A program made the position numbers and the translations under genes. This document shows, in pieces, positions 1-12,546 of a stretch of DNA of 64,000 bases. This DNA comes from Lingula anatina (taxonomy: Eukaryota; Brachiopoda; Lingulata; Lingulida; Lingulidae), in assembly GCF_001039355.2 (NCBI RefSeq), contig NW_019775487.1, positions 127,718 to 191,717 on the forward strand. Reading direction: 5' to 3'. Each line of letters opens with the position of its first letter. Position 1 is the first letter of the stretch. Below the pieces are notes generated by a model that did not search any database, was not told where the DNA came from, and saw nothing but the letters and a program-made list of their open reading frames with translations.

Positions 1-1081
1 TTTAAATCTCCTGATCAATAGATAATCAGCAGCGATTTGGAACCTTATCGGTTGTCTATTTAGCATTAGAAACTATAACGCCAGGGGCCTCTTTGGTAAC
101 ATTTATGTCAATAACGGCAAGAGGATGGATATTCCCTGACACTTTGCCCTAATTTGTAGTTCAGTCAAATTGAAACGTCCCACGCAATTACCACCAGAGT
201 GTACTTTGTCCGAATTATTGTAAATCAGCTCACATCGTCTGACAGGTTTTTCTAAGAATAGAGTATAATCAGGGCTCTCTGTCATATCAGGTCAGTGGGT
301 AGAGGGAAAAGCTACTATTTTTACGCGCTGATTAATAATTACAATTCTGAAGAGTACCCAACGCACCGTGCATTCAAACCATCTGGGGCGTTTAGAAGGA
401 GCACGTTAAATGACCTGTGATGTATATGGCAAGTTTTAACTTAAAAGTCTTCCGTTTCAACTTGCCTCCAGGGAATGGTTTCAGGGGCCAGTGTAGTTAT
501 GTCTTTAATTGAAAAAATTGATTTTAGTAATAATTGATGGTTATTTAATCTTATTTGTTTCGGATTTGGATTTCTGATGATGTTGCCTGTTCTCTTGTAG
601 CGACATTTGTGCATAAGATACTTTTTATGAGGGAAGAATAGGGATTTGATGAGTTTTATCGTTTTCCATTACACAGTATATGATTTTGTATAAACTATTT
701 AAATAATACATTTCAGAGATGGGCGTTCCTCTTAACACTGGTTGATCTACTTGAGTAAGTCGTATTTCCATTTTGTACATTTCATTCGGTTTTCTCTCTT
801 GACGCTTTGACCACATAGCGGTAATGCCTAAATCCGACTGCAGGTTACTTATGGTAAGGTAAATGGCAAGCCTCTCTCTCTGTGTATACCTTACGTTACC
901 TGTGGCAATGTAAACAGCAAGCTGTTCTCTCTGTATCTTACCTTATCGTGTTGATTCAGGTGGTTGCCATGAACTAGATTAAACTAGATGTGTATGGGGT
1001 GAACGCAGGGCTCTGAACAGGGGCATCCCAGTATGCTGTCAAATACCAAACCTAGGCGGCAGCCTGGTTATGTTGCCCTTC
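1..1081. other. Intergenic, no gene seen
   Basis: AT-rich sequence with short chance open frames only. Around 850-950 there is a weak repetition of a TAAGGTAAATGGCAAGC-like phrase followed by CT-rich runs, possibly a decayed repeat. I see no exon with splice sites or recognisable protein motif. Confidence 0.6.
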
Positions 1082-1263
1082 CAGTGGCGGATCCAGGATT
1101 ACTTGTAATGGGGAGGGGGGGGGATTTTGGATTTTTAGAGGGTGAAAGGTGCCATTTGGTACGGTTTAGAACTATTAGAACTATTAGAACTATTCAACTT
1201 GTCAAAATTCTAATTCTTTTTTTTTTTTCAGAAATCGAAGGGTGGTCAGGGGGTCCGCCACTG
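1082..1263 (+). mobile_element. hAT-like MITE, G-rich family, copy 1
   Basis: The ends are inverted repeats (CAGTGGCGGATCC at the left, GGTCCGCCACTG at the right). CCTTC lies on both sides and may be part of a target duplication. The interior has a G run, the phrase CCATTTGGTACGGTTTAGAA and a poly-T tract. Related copies lie at 22995-23245, 27948-28711 and 30876-31078. CAG-type ends, and the 8-bp duplication at the second copy, point to non-autonomous hAT elements. No coding capacity. Confidence 0.7.
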
Positions 1264-1606
1264 CCTTCTATGTGCAACCTATGTGCAACCTTCATACACA
1301 TCTCAACATACATTATCCAAATTGGAAAATATTGAATAAGTGTGTGTGGAAAACAACACATCTGACAGTTTTCCAGGCAAAACTGCAAAACGCTTAATTT
1401 CGGTGCTGTGTTTATTTTTGGGGGATCATTTTTGAACTTTGGTTATTTTACAGTGACGCTTACGAATCTTTTGAGTAAAAGCTTTCATGTGTGGGATACC
1501 ACAGAACGTGACGATGCAAGTATTAAAGATGCACAGTGTAAGATTTCCCCTTGAAAATCTTTCACTGAGATAATCGGTTTTTTCTTTGGCTACCAACCTT
1601 TCTTAT

Positions 1607-1840
1607 GTACGGAAGCGTGTAAGGGTCACAACAACACCACACACTACTTTCAACACCACACACGAAACTCACAACACCACACACACTACTTACAACACCA
1701 CACACAACACTTACAACACCACACACAACACTTACAACACCACACACGAAACTCACAACGATAAACGAGCTCACAACACCAGTTTTGGGCGTGTTGTTGT
1801 GACGTTCGTGTGCTGCTGTGACCCTAACACGCTTCCGTAC
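1607..1840. mobile_element. TIR element enclosing a minisatellite
   Basis: GTACGGAAGCGTGTAAGGGT at the left is mirrored by ACCCTAACACGCTTCCGTAC at the right, giving terminal inverted repeats of about 23 bp with one or two mismatches. Most of the interior is a tandem array of roughly 25-bp units built on AACACCACACAC plus ACTTAC or GAAACTCAC variants. Open frames here on both strands are repeat translations, not genes. Confidence 0.75.
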
Positions 1841-2137
1841 TTTTGTATACACTCAGCATAGCTCTGTAACAATCTGTGGCAGTTTCAAATCCCGCCATCC
1901 CTTCGAGCTCAGTCAGTGTCAAGATTGGTTGATGAGCGAGGTTAGTCAGGGTCTGGTAAATCTGATTATTTTTTATATTTTAATATTCATGAGATTTCTC
2001 TGTTTTACAAAATTACCAAAAAGAAATATTTGTCCGTATAAAGGTTAACAATAAACATATATATAAATTATATATACTAACACACTGTGAAAGTACGCTA
2101 ATTTAACGCAAAAACTTTGAGTGCTTTTGGCATCTAA

Positions 2138-3058
2138 TGGCCCTGTCACACCTTCACGATTTAGTCAGCGAACGTCAACGTATGAAAAATTTGGCCAATA
2201 CGCTGGCGTACGTCGAATAAGTTATGGGTAAGTTTTGTATAAGTTAAGAACACGCTGAAGCACGCCGGCATACGTCGTAGTACGTCCACGTAGTCCAAAA
2301 ATTTTGTGCATGCACAAAACTTTTCGACGTATGTCAACGTATGATTCATACGTCCCGCATACGCGGGCAATAAGTTATGCGATCGTTGACGCCCGTTCAC
2401 ACACGTTATGTGTAAGTTACTCACAAGTCGTAATACGTCAAGATAATATCAAGCGTACCCAAGACGTTTGTTCAACCTATGATTAACGTGCTTTGAACCT
2501 ATGTGTAACTTATATCGAACTTATCTCTAACGCACATTGACATACATGTAGTTAGACGTATTTGACGCGTTTCGAACAACCCCAGAACTTACTGAACGTG
2601 CTGCTAACGTTGAGCTACCGTATGATGGCGTGTTGGCAGCGTTTAGTGGAATTGGGGTATAAAATTGGGGTTCGCAGGAGGAACCCGTCAGTACTCCTGA
2701 AGAATCCATGGTGAGCAGATGTGCATGTCACCCGAGAGATGGAGAATCCGAGAAGGCTGAGACAAGAATACGTGGTCGTCGGCCGTACGCTGCGGTGCGG
2801 TATGCATAAGTTAGACTGGCGTTGGGCATAAGTTGTGAACGCCGGTAACACGCTACGCATTCGTTGGTATAAAGTGTCTATAAGTAATAGAAACGTTCTA
2901 TATAAGTTACTAATACGTCATGTATACGCTGAACTCGTTATGAATACGGTATGTATACGCCAAAAATTGAGAAAAAAAACGTCGTCAATTCAACGTATGA
3001 TATCAAAATGATCACGTCGGGCATACGCTGGCGAAATCGTCAAGGTGTGACAGGGCCA
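2138..3058. mobile_element. 921-bp MITE with 34-bp TIRs and TAA target duplication
   Basis: The left end TGGCCCTGTCACACCTTCAC is matched by the inverted right end ending GTGTGACAGGGCCA, with a few mismatches over about 34 bp. TAA flanks both sides (2135-2137 and 3059-3061). A TWA duplication is the signature of PIF/Harbinger elements, so this is inferred to be a non-autonomous Harbinger relative. The interior is rich in ACGT/TACG phrases on both strands and has no convincing coding frame. Confidence 0.75.
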
Positions 3059-3061
3059 TAA

Positions 3062-4761
3062 TCAGTGAATTGCGTTTAAATGCTTTTGTAGGTGGACAAT
3101 CAAAATATCGTACCCCTTTCGGACCTCTTCCCCTTGATGGAGGCCTGTGTTATAGCCTGAAGACTGGTCTAAACTTTAAGACCGATATTTAAGTCAACTC
3201 GAAAACAAGATTAAGTAGTAAGTATACCTGGCGCCTGTTTTATAAGTGGATAGAGACTGATCTTGAAGTGAAGAGGGTCGTCTTTTTTGGAGCAAGTTAA
3301 GGGCACCGTTTTGTGACAGCAGACCATCTCTCAGTGATTACTTGTGGTTCAACAGAATACATCGGTTATATTAGAGACCTAATTATTTTTTCTGATAAGG
3401 GTGATGTGAACTCCTTGAATTCACCTAACGAGGACAGCTTAGACGAAAATTAAAAAGAATGACCAGATTTCTGTCGTTGGAGCGAAGATTATCCGATACG
3501 TGTATCTTACAGATCTTTTCAGAGAGTCTTATTGGCAACCTAATTTATCACTGCAATCATCTTATCACTTCCTACCGTTTTATAGTGTCAGATAATTGAA
3601 GCGGGAATTAAGGCATGGATTTAGTAACTCTATTAATATTTGCGGGAAGTCGGGCTATCTAACACGAATTTAGACACTTTAACGAAAAAAAAAAAACACA
3701 TTTCACCCCAAAATAAAACATTCAGATTATTTATAAATACAATAACCAGGTCAATCTATTGGAAGTTAAAAGATGGGGTATGTTAAAGGTTATATTAGGT
3801 TATAATAGGTGTAAAGTTACTGGAACACAGTTAAACGTTTCAATCAAGTAAATACGCGTAAAATACAAAATGAATAACAAAAGGAGACATTCCCTGATTT
3901 TTGTAATCAGTCATTTCTCGTTCTAGGATTATTACCCCAATCTTTAGAGATAACTTTTTTAAATAAAATATCTGGATGAAGGCACCAAGAATGGCTACAT
4001 AACGTACAGGTACTATATGCATTTTATTTAATCAATACAATAAAAACTGATTTAATCACTTTGTTTGGCAAGCGGAGTTGTTTGTCGTATACTTAAGAGA
4101 TCATATACCGCCGATAATCTCATTCTCAACAATTGCTTTGCTCCCCGGGGAATTCATCGTGTCTCCTGTATTTCAGTTGACACTCATCAGTCACTGCATA
4201 ATTTATCTTGGATTGCGTGCTCGAATCAAATTAATAAAAACGGTAATGGTAGGTATAAGAAAAGCGATTGACGACAAGCGTATTACTTACCATTGTACAT
4301 GCATTAGATGAAATACTTTACAACAGAGTCTGACTCTTTTGTTATCTTTTTTAATCTGTATTGATGCGTTTCAAATATTTACACACAGCGTTGCCTGGGC
4401 CTCTTTGAACTGTATTTTGTTTTCGTTCAGAAGAACGACTCACGCTATAATCTTCTGTAAAAGAAGTAACCTAGGCTTACCTTATAGCGTGTGCATCATA
4501 AATTCCTTTAGAGATCATGTGGCTTTGTGGTTTTCTTTTCACCTTGTGTCATTGTGAAACAGGGGAAACGTAAGACGCCATTGTGTTATTATCACGTTTT
4601 ACTTAGCGCCTGGTCCGCAAATGTCAATTTAGACTATTCACTGGCATAACTTTTGTGTAAAGTAACACATTTTTAGTTTGAACAAGGAGTTTTTAAGACT
4701 CTTTTGATTGTACACCGAGCTTACCACCGTCTGGAGAACGAACTGGTGGCATGAAAGCTGA
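3062..4761. other. Intergenic, no gene seen
   Basis: AT-rich sequence with short chance open frames (for example 4065-4311 and 4339-4557) lacking motifs, splice context or homology I recognise. Confidence 0.55.
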
Positions 4762-4795
4762 ATGTATGTATGTATGTATGTATGTATGAATGACA

Positions 4796-4827
<32 letters not shown>

Positions 4828-5054
4828 GTGACAGTGTGTGTGTGTATGTGTGTGTGTATGTGTGACAGTATGTGTGTGTGTATGTGTGAGTGTGTGTGTG
4901 TGTGTATGTGTGTGTGTGTATGTATGTTTGTGTGACAGTATGTGTATGTGTGTGTGTGTGTATGTATGTGTGACAGTATGTGTGTGTGTGTGTGTATTTG
5001 TGAGTGTGTATGTATGTATGTGTGACAGTATGTGTGTGTGTGAGTGTGTGTGTA

Positions 5055-5085
<31 letters not shown>

Positions 5086-5162
5086 GACAGTATGTGTGTG
5101 TGTATGTGTATGTGTATGTGTGACAGTATGTGTATGTATGTGTGTATGTGTATGTGTGTGTG
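4762..5162. repeat. TATG/TG compound microsatellite with TGACAG interruptions
   Basis: About 400 bp of (TG)n and (TATG)n tracts, punctuated at intervals by TGTGACAGTATG phrases, so it also behaves as a degenerate minisatellite. The long open frames on both strands are pure repeat translations (Thr/His or Cys/Val) and not genes. Confidence 0.9.
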
Positions 5163-6547
5163 CAATTAGCCATTACGACCTGCCATCACTTCCGGCTCCC
5201 AGCTCCCTCAAAACTTCTTAAGGTACAATTATGCAACTCCAGGGTAATGCTGTCAGCAATAACTATGATTGATTAATGTTTATGCCCCTCGTGTATCAGT
5301 GAAAACACAATTTCTTGTGGTCTGGTATCTTTTGCAAAATTTGCTTTCCGTGTCGTTTTTTGTAGATCACATATTTAACTGGTGATTGTTATCGTTCTCG
5401 ACAAGGATGCTGTTGAGACGTAAAGGGATATGTTGTTTTGATAACATTTCTTTGTATTATTTTGCATCAATTACACAGCAAAAAGATACATGTAGTAAGC
5501 TTTTAAAACCAGAAATCATCAATATCGTTTTTTTTTTGTCATCCAGTGTGCGTTGGATCCTCATCTAGAAAAAAATCCACAGTATTTACTTTCTGCCATT
5601 ATCACCAAGGAACAGTATAACCTCTCCAACATTGTTGAAATAATTACGATCGACGATTTCGTTTCCTAGTCTTAGGCCTAAATGTTTCGACTCGTGCCTC
5701 AATCCCCATTACACGAGTAAATAATAGGTTTAATAGGTTAATAGGTTTCCTTAGCCTGATCTCTATAGCCTAAAAAATAAAACTCCACTATAAATGCACA
5801 TGTGCACACAATAATATCCTATAGCCCCCTTTAAGCATCAACAGAAATGTGTCTCAAATTCTTGCTATGAGTTTATAATTACCAAAGATACCCCAATTTA
5901 TATAATTATCACTTCAGAGGTACCCTTAACAGGACTGAAACACTCGTGAACGGAGCTGGTATTAAGAAATAACAGACACATGCCTTCAGCCAAATCTTAG
6001 GTCTAACGAATATATGCAATCTTTCATGGGGTGGAGGTTCTAATTAGTTTTGACACCGGTCCAAATCTTTCTCCGAGAAAACCTATCAAGTGTTATATCT
6101 CCTCATAAACCATTACATAATAAAATAAGGATGTGAAATGAAAAGCTGTTGAAATAAGCTTTTTATTGATATGCAACATATTGCTGTCTCTTGGTCGATC
6201 AAGAATGGCCACGTTCTAGGCAACCCCTGTCCTTGTCTGTATATAGTTAAGGGAACCAACCACCTCACCAATAAATAAATGAATAAATAAATAAATTGAA
6301 TCAACAAAAACAATAAAGACGTTTTCATATACTTCGAAATGCCCCATATTTCACGTCTCCAAGATGATCGATTTAATGCCCTATATCCCCCACCGTTCTC
6401 CTGGACTACCAACAATAAGAAACGTTACTATATAAACAGGGGAATTAAGGTTCATTTTGCAGAATTGACTTGAAATTGGATTCTAAGCGTGGGTGATCCA
6501 TTCCGTAGATAGACATTTGGTTTGAGGATATCGCGAGGTATACTTGC
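5163..6547. other. Intergenic, no gene seen
   Basis: AT-rich non-coding sequence. A short run of AATAGGTT-type repeats occurs near 5720-5750. Nothing else recognised. Confidence 0.5.
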
Positions 6548-6730
6548 TCGTGTTTGGTGGGGGGAGGGGGGGAGTCGGGGTCAGGAGTGTGAATGAATCA
6601 GAATGTATCAAGATTCATGCCATCACTTAGAAAGCACCTTTTTTGTCAGAAAAAGACCCCCTCCCATTCTGCTGGCTACAGATCCTNGGGGGGGGGGGGA
6701 GTCGTTGTCAGAAGTGTGAATGAATCATGG
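6548..6730. repeat. G-run segment repeated either side of a single N (6686)
   Basis: A G-rich run followed by AGTCGGGGTCAGGAGTGTGAATGAATCA (in part) at about 6558-6600 recurs just after the N at 6686, with a few mismatches. The N interrupts a poly-G run. This looks like an assembly join where two versions of the same short region were placed side by side. Confidence 0.55.
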
Positions 6731-8529
6731 CATTATTTCCAATATCTGCCACGCTCTTGTTTTCAAGTTTTAACACATGAAGCAAGCCATTACTTAAATT
6801 ATAATGATTCTTCTCTGAAAAGCAGCAGAGCAAAAGTGATAGGCCTATCGTGCAGACTTCAGTGAATCTTTATAGAACGTATTTGATATCCCTGTCATCC
6901 CGGGCTTCATGGTAAGGTACCAACAGGCGCGGGGTGAACGGTTAGGTACCAACATCTAACCCAGAACTTCCTAGGAACTCTTTCCGCGTTTTTTTATTTA
7001 TCCTCGTAGACTTACGACCGCGACACATACCAATACTTACTCAGTCCCAATGCTCAGGCTCAAAGTAGATTACAATAAAACCTTTCTCAATGCTGCAATT
7101 TATTTGGGATTGAAGGTGAAAATAATTTCCCCTTATATCCCAAAGCAGGAGAAGCTGACTCACCGAATATTGATACTAATATTACTCTTACTGCATGGTT
7201 TAATACGCATTTATTATAGATTGTTGATATCAATATACGGCCTTCTGAAAAATAATCATATTTGGTTCTGATTTATACACTATACTTTTTTCAGTTCCCC
7301 GACGAGATTTACAAAGTGTATGTTTTTGTGTATTTGTGTGATTTGCCAAAGATACAAGATACCCATGGGTAATGTACAGGTGAGGACCATTGTGAAAGGA
7401 ACTAATGCAATTGGGTTTTTTAAATCTAAAATCTGAGACGTGTATTTCGTCGTGTATCTAACATAAATACTGAATTTCTATTGGATTTAGTATCATTTCA
7501 CAGAGTAATCCATCAAATAGATACCACACAGCGAAATGTGATAAGTATTGGCAGTAAATTAGCATTCACTACCAGATTCAGTGCTAAAATTCATTTTCGA
7601 TTTGTTGGTAAATTAAACATGATCGGATATCGTTAAGAGCTTTCCGTTAAGTCAGTTAGTGATAGCCTACTGCGAAGAGCGTCAAATATAAGATGGTGGC
7701 ACAATATGCCAAAATGTTGCGAATTCTGTGCAGGTCAGAATTAACGGTAATTAACGCTGAAGTTGTGTTTTTCCGACTTGTACAGACGCTTCACAAAAAA
7801 TCTATAGTTTTTATGGGTGGACGATACTAAGTTTTTTGTTTGATTGGCGGGAAAATGACAACATATTTCTCTAGGGTCCCTCATTACTATCAATCAATAG
7901 TTATAATTTGGTCAAAGCGGTCAACTAAATGAAAGCCGGTCAAAGTAACTTATTTTCTGTACAAATATCCGTCAGTTTGGACGGCATACTACGAAGGGCG
8001 CATTTATGTCTCAGCCAACAGCAAATTCCGTTCCTGAAAATTATTACACAAGATAAAACAAGGAAGAAATTATATTAGCACTCTTTAGAATTCCATCGAC
8101 CTGCCATAAAAGGCACAAGGTCCCGCTGGATGTCTTCAGATCTTTAACAATGTGACAAATTCTGTTGGCGTCTCATAAATATTCCACTTGTCTGATCTCG
8201 GCCTCTTTCCAGATTGCCCCTATGATTAGAACGCTTTTCATCGCTGACTCGGCGATGATTTGAACGCTAATTGATCTGATGTCGACAACAGTTAAGGATA
8301 TGTAAAGCGATGTGCCTGAGCAGATGATGACGGATGAGTTGAAGTTAATTGGGTTTGAAGCCCTGTACTGAGGAGAGAGGTTCTTCTTCGAAGAGAAAAA
8401 AGTGGAGGTGTAAAATGTGAAAAATACTACAGTAAATGTTAGTAAGCGTTTTGTAACTTTATTAAAATATGTGAAAGGGAGGTGTAAGGCAAATTCGTAA
8501 ATGAGGTTGAATACTAAGTTTGCAATTAC
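6731..8529. other. Intergenic, no gene seen
   Basis: AT-rich sequence with one 73-codon open frame at 7050-7271 that has no recognisable motif. No splice-bounded exon recognised. Confidence 0.5.
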
Positions 8530-9265
8530 GCAGATATTTCTCTGATACTTCGCGATGAGGAAGTGTCACTAAATGAACAATTCGACAAACTTTTTGCCGA
8601 ATGCTCGTACCTGAGGGTCAGTTTTGAGAAGACCGAAGCAATTTGGATTGGATCTAAGAGGGGTAGTAATGAAAAATTAAAAGCAAACATAAAAAATTCA
8701 TAGGAATAATAGAGGTCAACTTAAACTTTTGGGAATCAAGTATGATTTATCGAAAATAGATTTCTAAGAACAAAATTTTAAAGAAAAACTTGAAAAGTTA
8801 AATATTGAACTTTCTTTAATAGGCAAGATGACAGTCATCACATCCCTGGCGCCCCCATCCTTGTCCGGGTATTAACAGAGTTACCCAAACCAGGGAAATG
8901 TTTTTTAAAGAAATCGATAACATTACGTTCTTGATGTTATGGGAAGCCCAGTTGACAGATTAAAAGAGGCAGAATGAGGAAAGACGCTTTACATGATGGA
9001 CTAAGAGTACTTAATTGACTTTAAATTCTTTTCAAGAGCACTGAAACATGCATAGGTACAAAAAATAATTGATGAAAAAATAAACAGCGCAAGTGGAAAA
9101 TATTATTTATGGAAAAATTTTGAAAACATTGGGTGGAAATGAATTTTGGTCTCTCACAAGAAATGGTCTAAATGTGAACAAGAATATATTAAATTCGTTT
9201 TAACAAAGCGTTATAAATGCGAGGGCGAGTTCACATGTCAATCCTGATGCCCGCCTGAAATTTTG
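8530..9265 (+). pseudogene. Decayed non-LTR retrotransposon (LINE) reverse-transcriptase fragment
   Basis: In the frame starting 8530 the translation contains ADISLILRDEE followed by FEKTEAIWIGSKRGS, the palm-to-thumb region of LINE reverse transcriptases (the A-D remnant of the YADD box, then the K-T-E-A-I-W-I-G-S motif). Further on, in shifted frames, are KLLGIKY, GKMTVITSLAPPSL and a GGLRVL-like phrase, matching the order of motifs downstream of the RT core in these elements. Stops and frameshifts separate the pieces, so it is dead. No ends, poly-A tail or endonuclease domain were identified, and the clade is not assigned. Confidence 0.75.
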
Positions 9266-10003
9266 TCAAAAAAGGTTTACTTTATCTCTAATACAGTGAA
9301 TGCCAGAGGGGAATTTTAAGAAGAATTGAAGTAAAAACAGCGGTGACTTAAGTTTTCTCTAACGTTTGGTTCTAAGGAATCGTTTCAAGGAAACTGTTAT
9401 AGGAGATTATGGAGAAAATATTGATAAAAGTTTGAATGATAACATCAGTAATCAATTCAATAGATAAGGTTACAAATTTTTCTTATATCATGCATTTAAA
9501 AAGCAGTCTGGGAGATAAGGAAACTCAGGATGCGAGCATAAACCATGGTATTTACTTAACTGATTAACGGTTAGAGAAAATCATGGAAGCATAACAGTAA
9601 TACTTCCATGAGTGAATGAAGCTTAGTGAGTCATGAATACGTTCATTTTGCCACACTGAGACACAAACTTTAGTACAATCATTTTTGGGATGTGCGTTCA
9701 TGTCCAGAACATACGGGCATGTCCCTTACAGTGTGTACATAAAAATTATCAATTCGAGCTTGAGAGAAAAATAGAATTGTTGTGTTAGGTGCCATTGATA
9801 AGGGACTACGGTTCCCAGCGGACTACCATTTCTCATATTGTTATATTGCTTATTTTAAAAGAAATAACTACATGTATATGTAGAGCTAGGGCCGAAATAC
9901 CTAATTGGACTAATGTCTGTTCATATATTAAGATTTATCGCAAAATTGTCTTGTACTCTGTCTTCTTGCAGGTGGATATTGATACAATAAGCTTAAGTTA
10001 TAT
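9266..10003. other. Intergenic, no gene seen
   Basis: AT-rich sequence. Its first part may still be eroded LINE sequence, but no motif remains. Confidence 0.45.
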
Positions 10004-10092
10004 GTATGTATGTATGTATGCACATGTGTATGTATGTATGTATGTATGTATGTATGTATGCATGCACATGTGTATGTATGTATGTATGTATG

Positions 10093-10127
<35 letters not shown>

Positions 10128-10132
10128 GGGTT
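10004..10132. repeat. TATG/TG microsatellite
   Basis: (TATG)n interrupted twice by CACATGTG phrases, ending in a (TG)n tract at about 10097-10122. Confidence 0.9.
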
Positions 10133-11442
10133 TATGTGATAATACATATCTAAAAGAACATGTAAAAGTCGGGTGAAATTGCTGAATTTAGATCTGGATT
10201 AAACATTAAATACTGAACTTCCGTGGTGTTATAAATTTCGGTATCTTTTCATGTATTTCAGTAATTGTAAATAAATATCTTCCATCTTAAACAGGACAAA
10301 AGTCCGTCATCTCGCTTGGCAGTGACATACAAAAACATTTTGTGAAATATCTACGTTTTAATTCCAAGCATATAAGAACAAGCATTTGAACGTTTAAAGA
10401 ATTGTTGGTTTCCATCCAGCAGTTGCCATCCTTAAACTATTCAAATTACTTTAAATTAAGACATGATAATACGTTCTTCAAAACAAAACAAAAAAAATTA
10501 AACGGCGTTTATACAAGTTCTTATACTGTCCAGAATTATGTAGTAGTTACCTGCCAAATTCTCTTCTTACCACAGTGCCGAAATGCGTTTGTTAATTTCA
10601 GACCATGACTACTATTATGATTGAAGATTGCAAGTGCACATTGTCCAATCAGTTATTTCGACGAAAGATTGGTTATTTTATTGTTACATTTTTTCATGAT
10701 TATCAGTTAAATACCTATGATACAGATAATAACTTTGGTTATGCTTGCCAGAAGCTCCAGTGTTCCACGAGGCTGCGTCGTCACGCTTTCTTAGCATTCA
10801 TGGTGCCTCATACTCTCTGACCACATGGGTCGCTGGAAAAAGAATTCTTCTTCAATATTGTAATAGACTACACTACAAACACAGGTAAATATCAGAGGCC
10901 AAGTGTCTCACTTGTCACCAGACACAGCACGAACTTTGTGGCTCTGTCGTCTCGTTTGAAGCAATCGCAAACAGTTACTAATATGCATCACAGAAACATA
11001 CATATTGTCGCCTCTTCCTTTTAAAGTTAGTTCGGACCTCTTCCCTACATCAAAATATAAAAGGAAAAATGGCACAAGAGTCTGTAGAAGCACATTTGGT
11101 TTGCTCCGTCTGTACATCAGTTGTTCAGATATTTCTTTCTCAGCGAGTGGAAAGGTCCCTCATTGACACCGGGTATCTACTACCCTCTACAAGGGCGACA
11201 GATTGATTTTCCACAGATATTCACAGATATGTCTATAGATAAATAGACAGTTATTTTGGCTCTCGCCTCAGCAAAAATGTCAACAATAATAACTGCGGCC
11301 CTGGTAGAGGGTAGAGGGTAAATATGTAACACTGATTGCGTTTATGTACATGTAGAAGCACAGTATCCGCACTGGGGGGGTTAACATGACATTTCAGAAA
11401 TAAGATCTTTTTGTTCTCAATTAATATCAAAAACTAGGTTCT
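10133..11442. other. 3' flank of the GPCR gene, no second gene seen
   Basis: Contains short chance frames only (10402-10820 and 10908-11117). It probably includes the 3' UTR of the minus-strand GPCR; I did not find a convincing AATAAA close to the stop. Confidence 0.5.
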
Positions 11443-12546
11443 TTAGGTGTCTTTTAAAAGAATGGACTCCGTATAACGATCAGAAGAACGATGAAAGCTG
11501 CTTCTTCCCTTTCTCCTGGAATGGCGGCCACAAAACGTCTCTCTGAGTAACTCTCGGAAACGCTTCCCGAACGCACAATAGATCAGAAAATTAACTGCCG
11601 AGTTGCATGTCACCATAAGATTACTTAACTCTCCCAAATATTTGTATCCAGTCTGTTCTGGATCCACAGCATACCATATCTGAGTTACAAGTGCCGGCAG
11701 CTGGCAAACAATGAACACGCACACCACTAAAATTAACATGAAGGTAATATTGGTTTCCGATGATGCCTGGTTTCTACTAGCAGCTCTTAGGGACTGTACG
11801 CTCATGATCCGTCGATCGGTGTTTGCCCTGTGAACAACCAGTATTAAGTTGATGTTAAGAAAAATTAAAGTGGCTAGGGGGATCACAAAATTCACCAGGC
11901 AGTATAGGGCGAAGGTATAGACGTAATGGTAGTCCTGGTCTTCCTGCAGAGCAGTTGGAACTGATACTGGTTTCAGGGTAGTGGTAGTGGTATTGTCAAC
12001 ACACGTCAAGTCATACGATATATAAAATTCGAAAAATCGTGGCAAGTTGAAGAGAACGGAGATCAAAGAGACGGTCGCCGTGGCTATTTTGGCCTTGGAA
12101 ATTGTTGACAGACTTCGGACGCGGTGAGGCATCTTAACAGCAATGTATCGATCAACAGTTACAACAACTACCAGCCAAACGGCCGCTGTCTGGAAGGTCA
12201 TTCCAAGCGGCCATATCCACGTGTCCATGATATAGCCTATCTCGCTGAAACATTTCAAAAGCCCAGTATTAGGATGAACAGTTGGTAACACCAACAGCAG
12301 GGCAATAATAAGAACAAGGTTGTCCATCACCGCCATGGCACGAAGCAGAAAAAATGTCACCGATCTTTTGGTATCCCGCATTAGAGTAAAAAAGGCTAAC
12401 GTATTTCCAAGTAACCCCAGCAGACATAGGGGGGCCGTGATGTAGGCGTTCACCACGAACTGATAGAGGAGAAAATCTGGGTCTTCTCCAGCGATCTGGC
12501 TTAAGTTAGAACCCGTGCAATTAAGGGCGTCCATTCTCTCGTGCAT
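11443..12546 (-). CDS. Class-A (rhodopsin-like) GPCR, probably neuropeptide receptor of the FMRFamide-receptor-like type
   Basis: A complete 367-residue seven-transmembrane receptor in one exon, starting at an ATG. The N-terminus carries potential glycosylation sites (N9-C-T, N14-L-S). TM1 has GNTLAFF (about 47-53). The TM3 end has DRY at 132-134. C99 in TM3 and C182 in extracellular loop 2 form the expected disulfide. TM6 has CQLP (281-284) instead of CWxP. TM7 has NSAVNFLIY (315-323) in place of NPxxY, a pattern typical of invertebrate peptide receptors related to the FMRFamide/myosuppressin group. The C-tail is basic and Ser-rich. It would sit in the plasma membrane and couple to G proteins. 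The ligand cannot be read from the sequence. A near-identical partial copy lies just upstream. Confidence 0.9.
   Translation of the reverse strand: MHERMDALNCTGSNLSQIAGEDPDFLLYQFVVNAYITAPLCLLGLLGNTLAFFTLMRDTKRSVTFFLLRAMAVMDNLVLIIALLLVLPTVHPNTGLLKCFSEIGYIMDTWIWPLGMTFQTAAVWLVVVVTVDRYIAVKMPHRVRSLSTISKAKIATATVSLISVLFNLPRFFEFYISYDLTCVDNTTTTTLKPVSVPTALQEDQDYHYVYTFALYCLVNFVIPLATLIFLNINLILVVHRANTDRRIMSVQSLRAASRNQASSETNITFMLILVVCVFIVCQLPALVTQIWYAVDPEQTGYKYLGELSNLMVTCNSAVNFLIYCAFGKRFRELLRETFCGRHSRRKGRSSFHRSSDRYTESILLKDT

Noticed and set aside
1562-1861. Overlapping Thr/His/Asn-rich and Val/Cys-rich frames
   Set aside because: Both come from the minisatellite inside the TIR element.
1870-1915. Possible tRNA or SINE B box (AGTTTCAAATCCC)
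   Set aside because: No matching A box at proper distance and no cloverleaf can be drawn.
4638-5221. Long open frames on both strands (175, 150 and 127 codons)
   Set aside because: Pure translations of TG/TATG repeats (Thr-His or Cys-Val), with no complexity or splice context.
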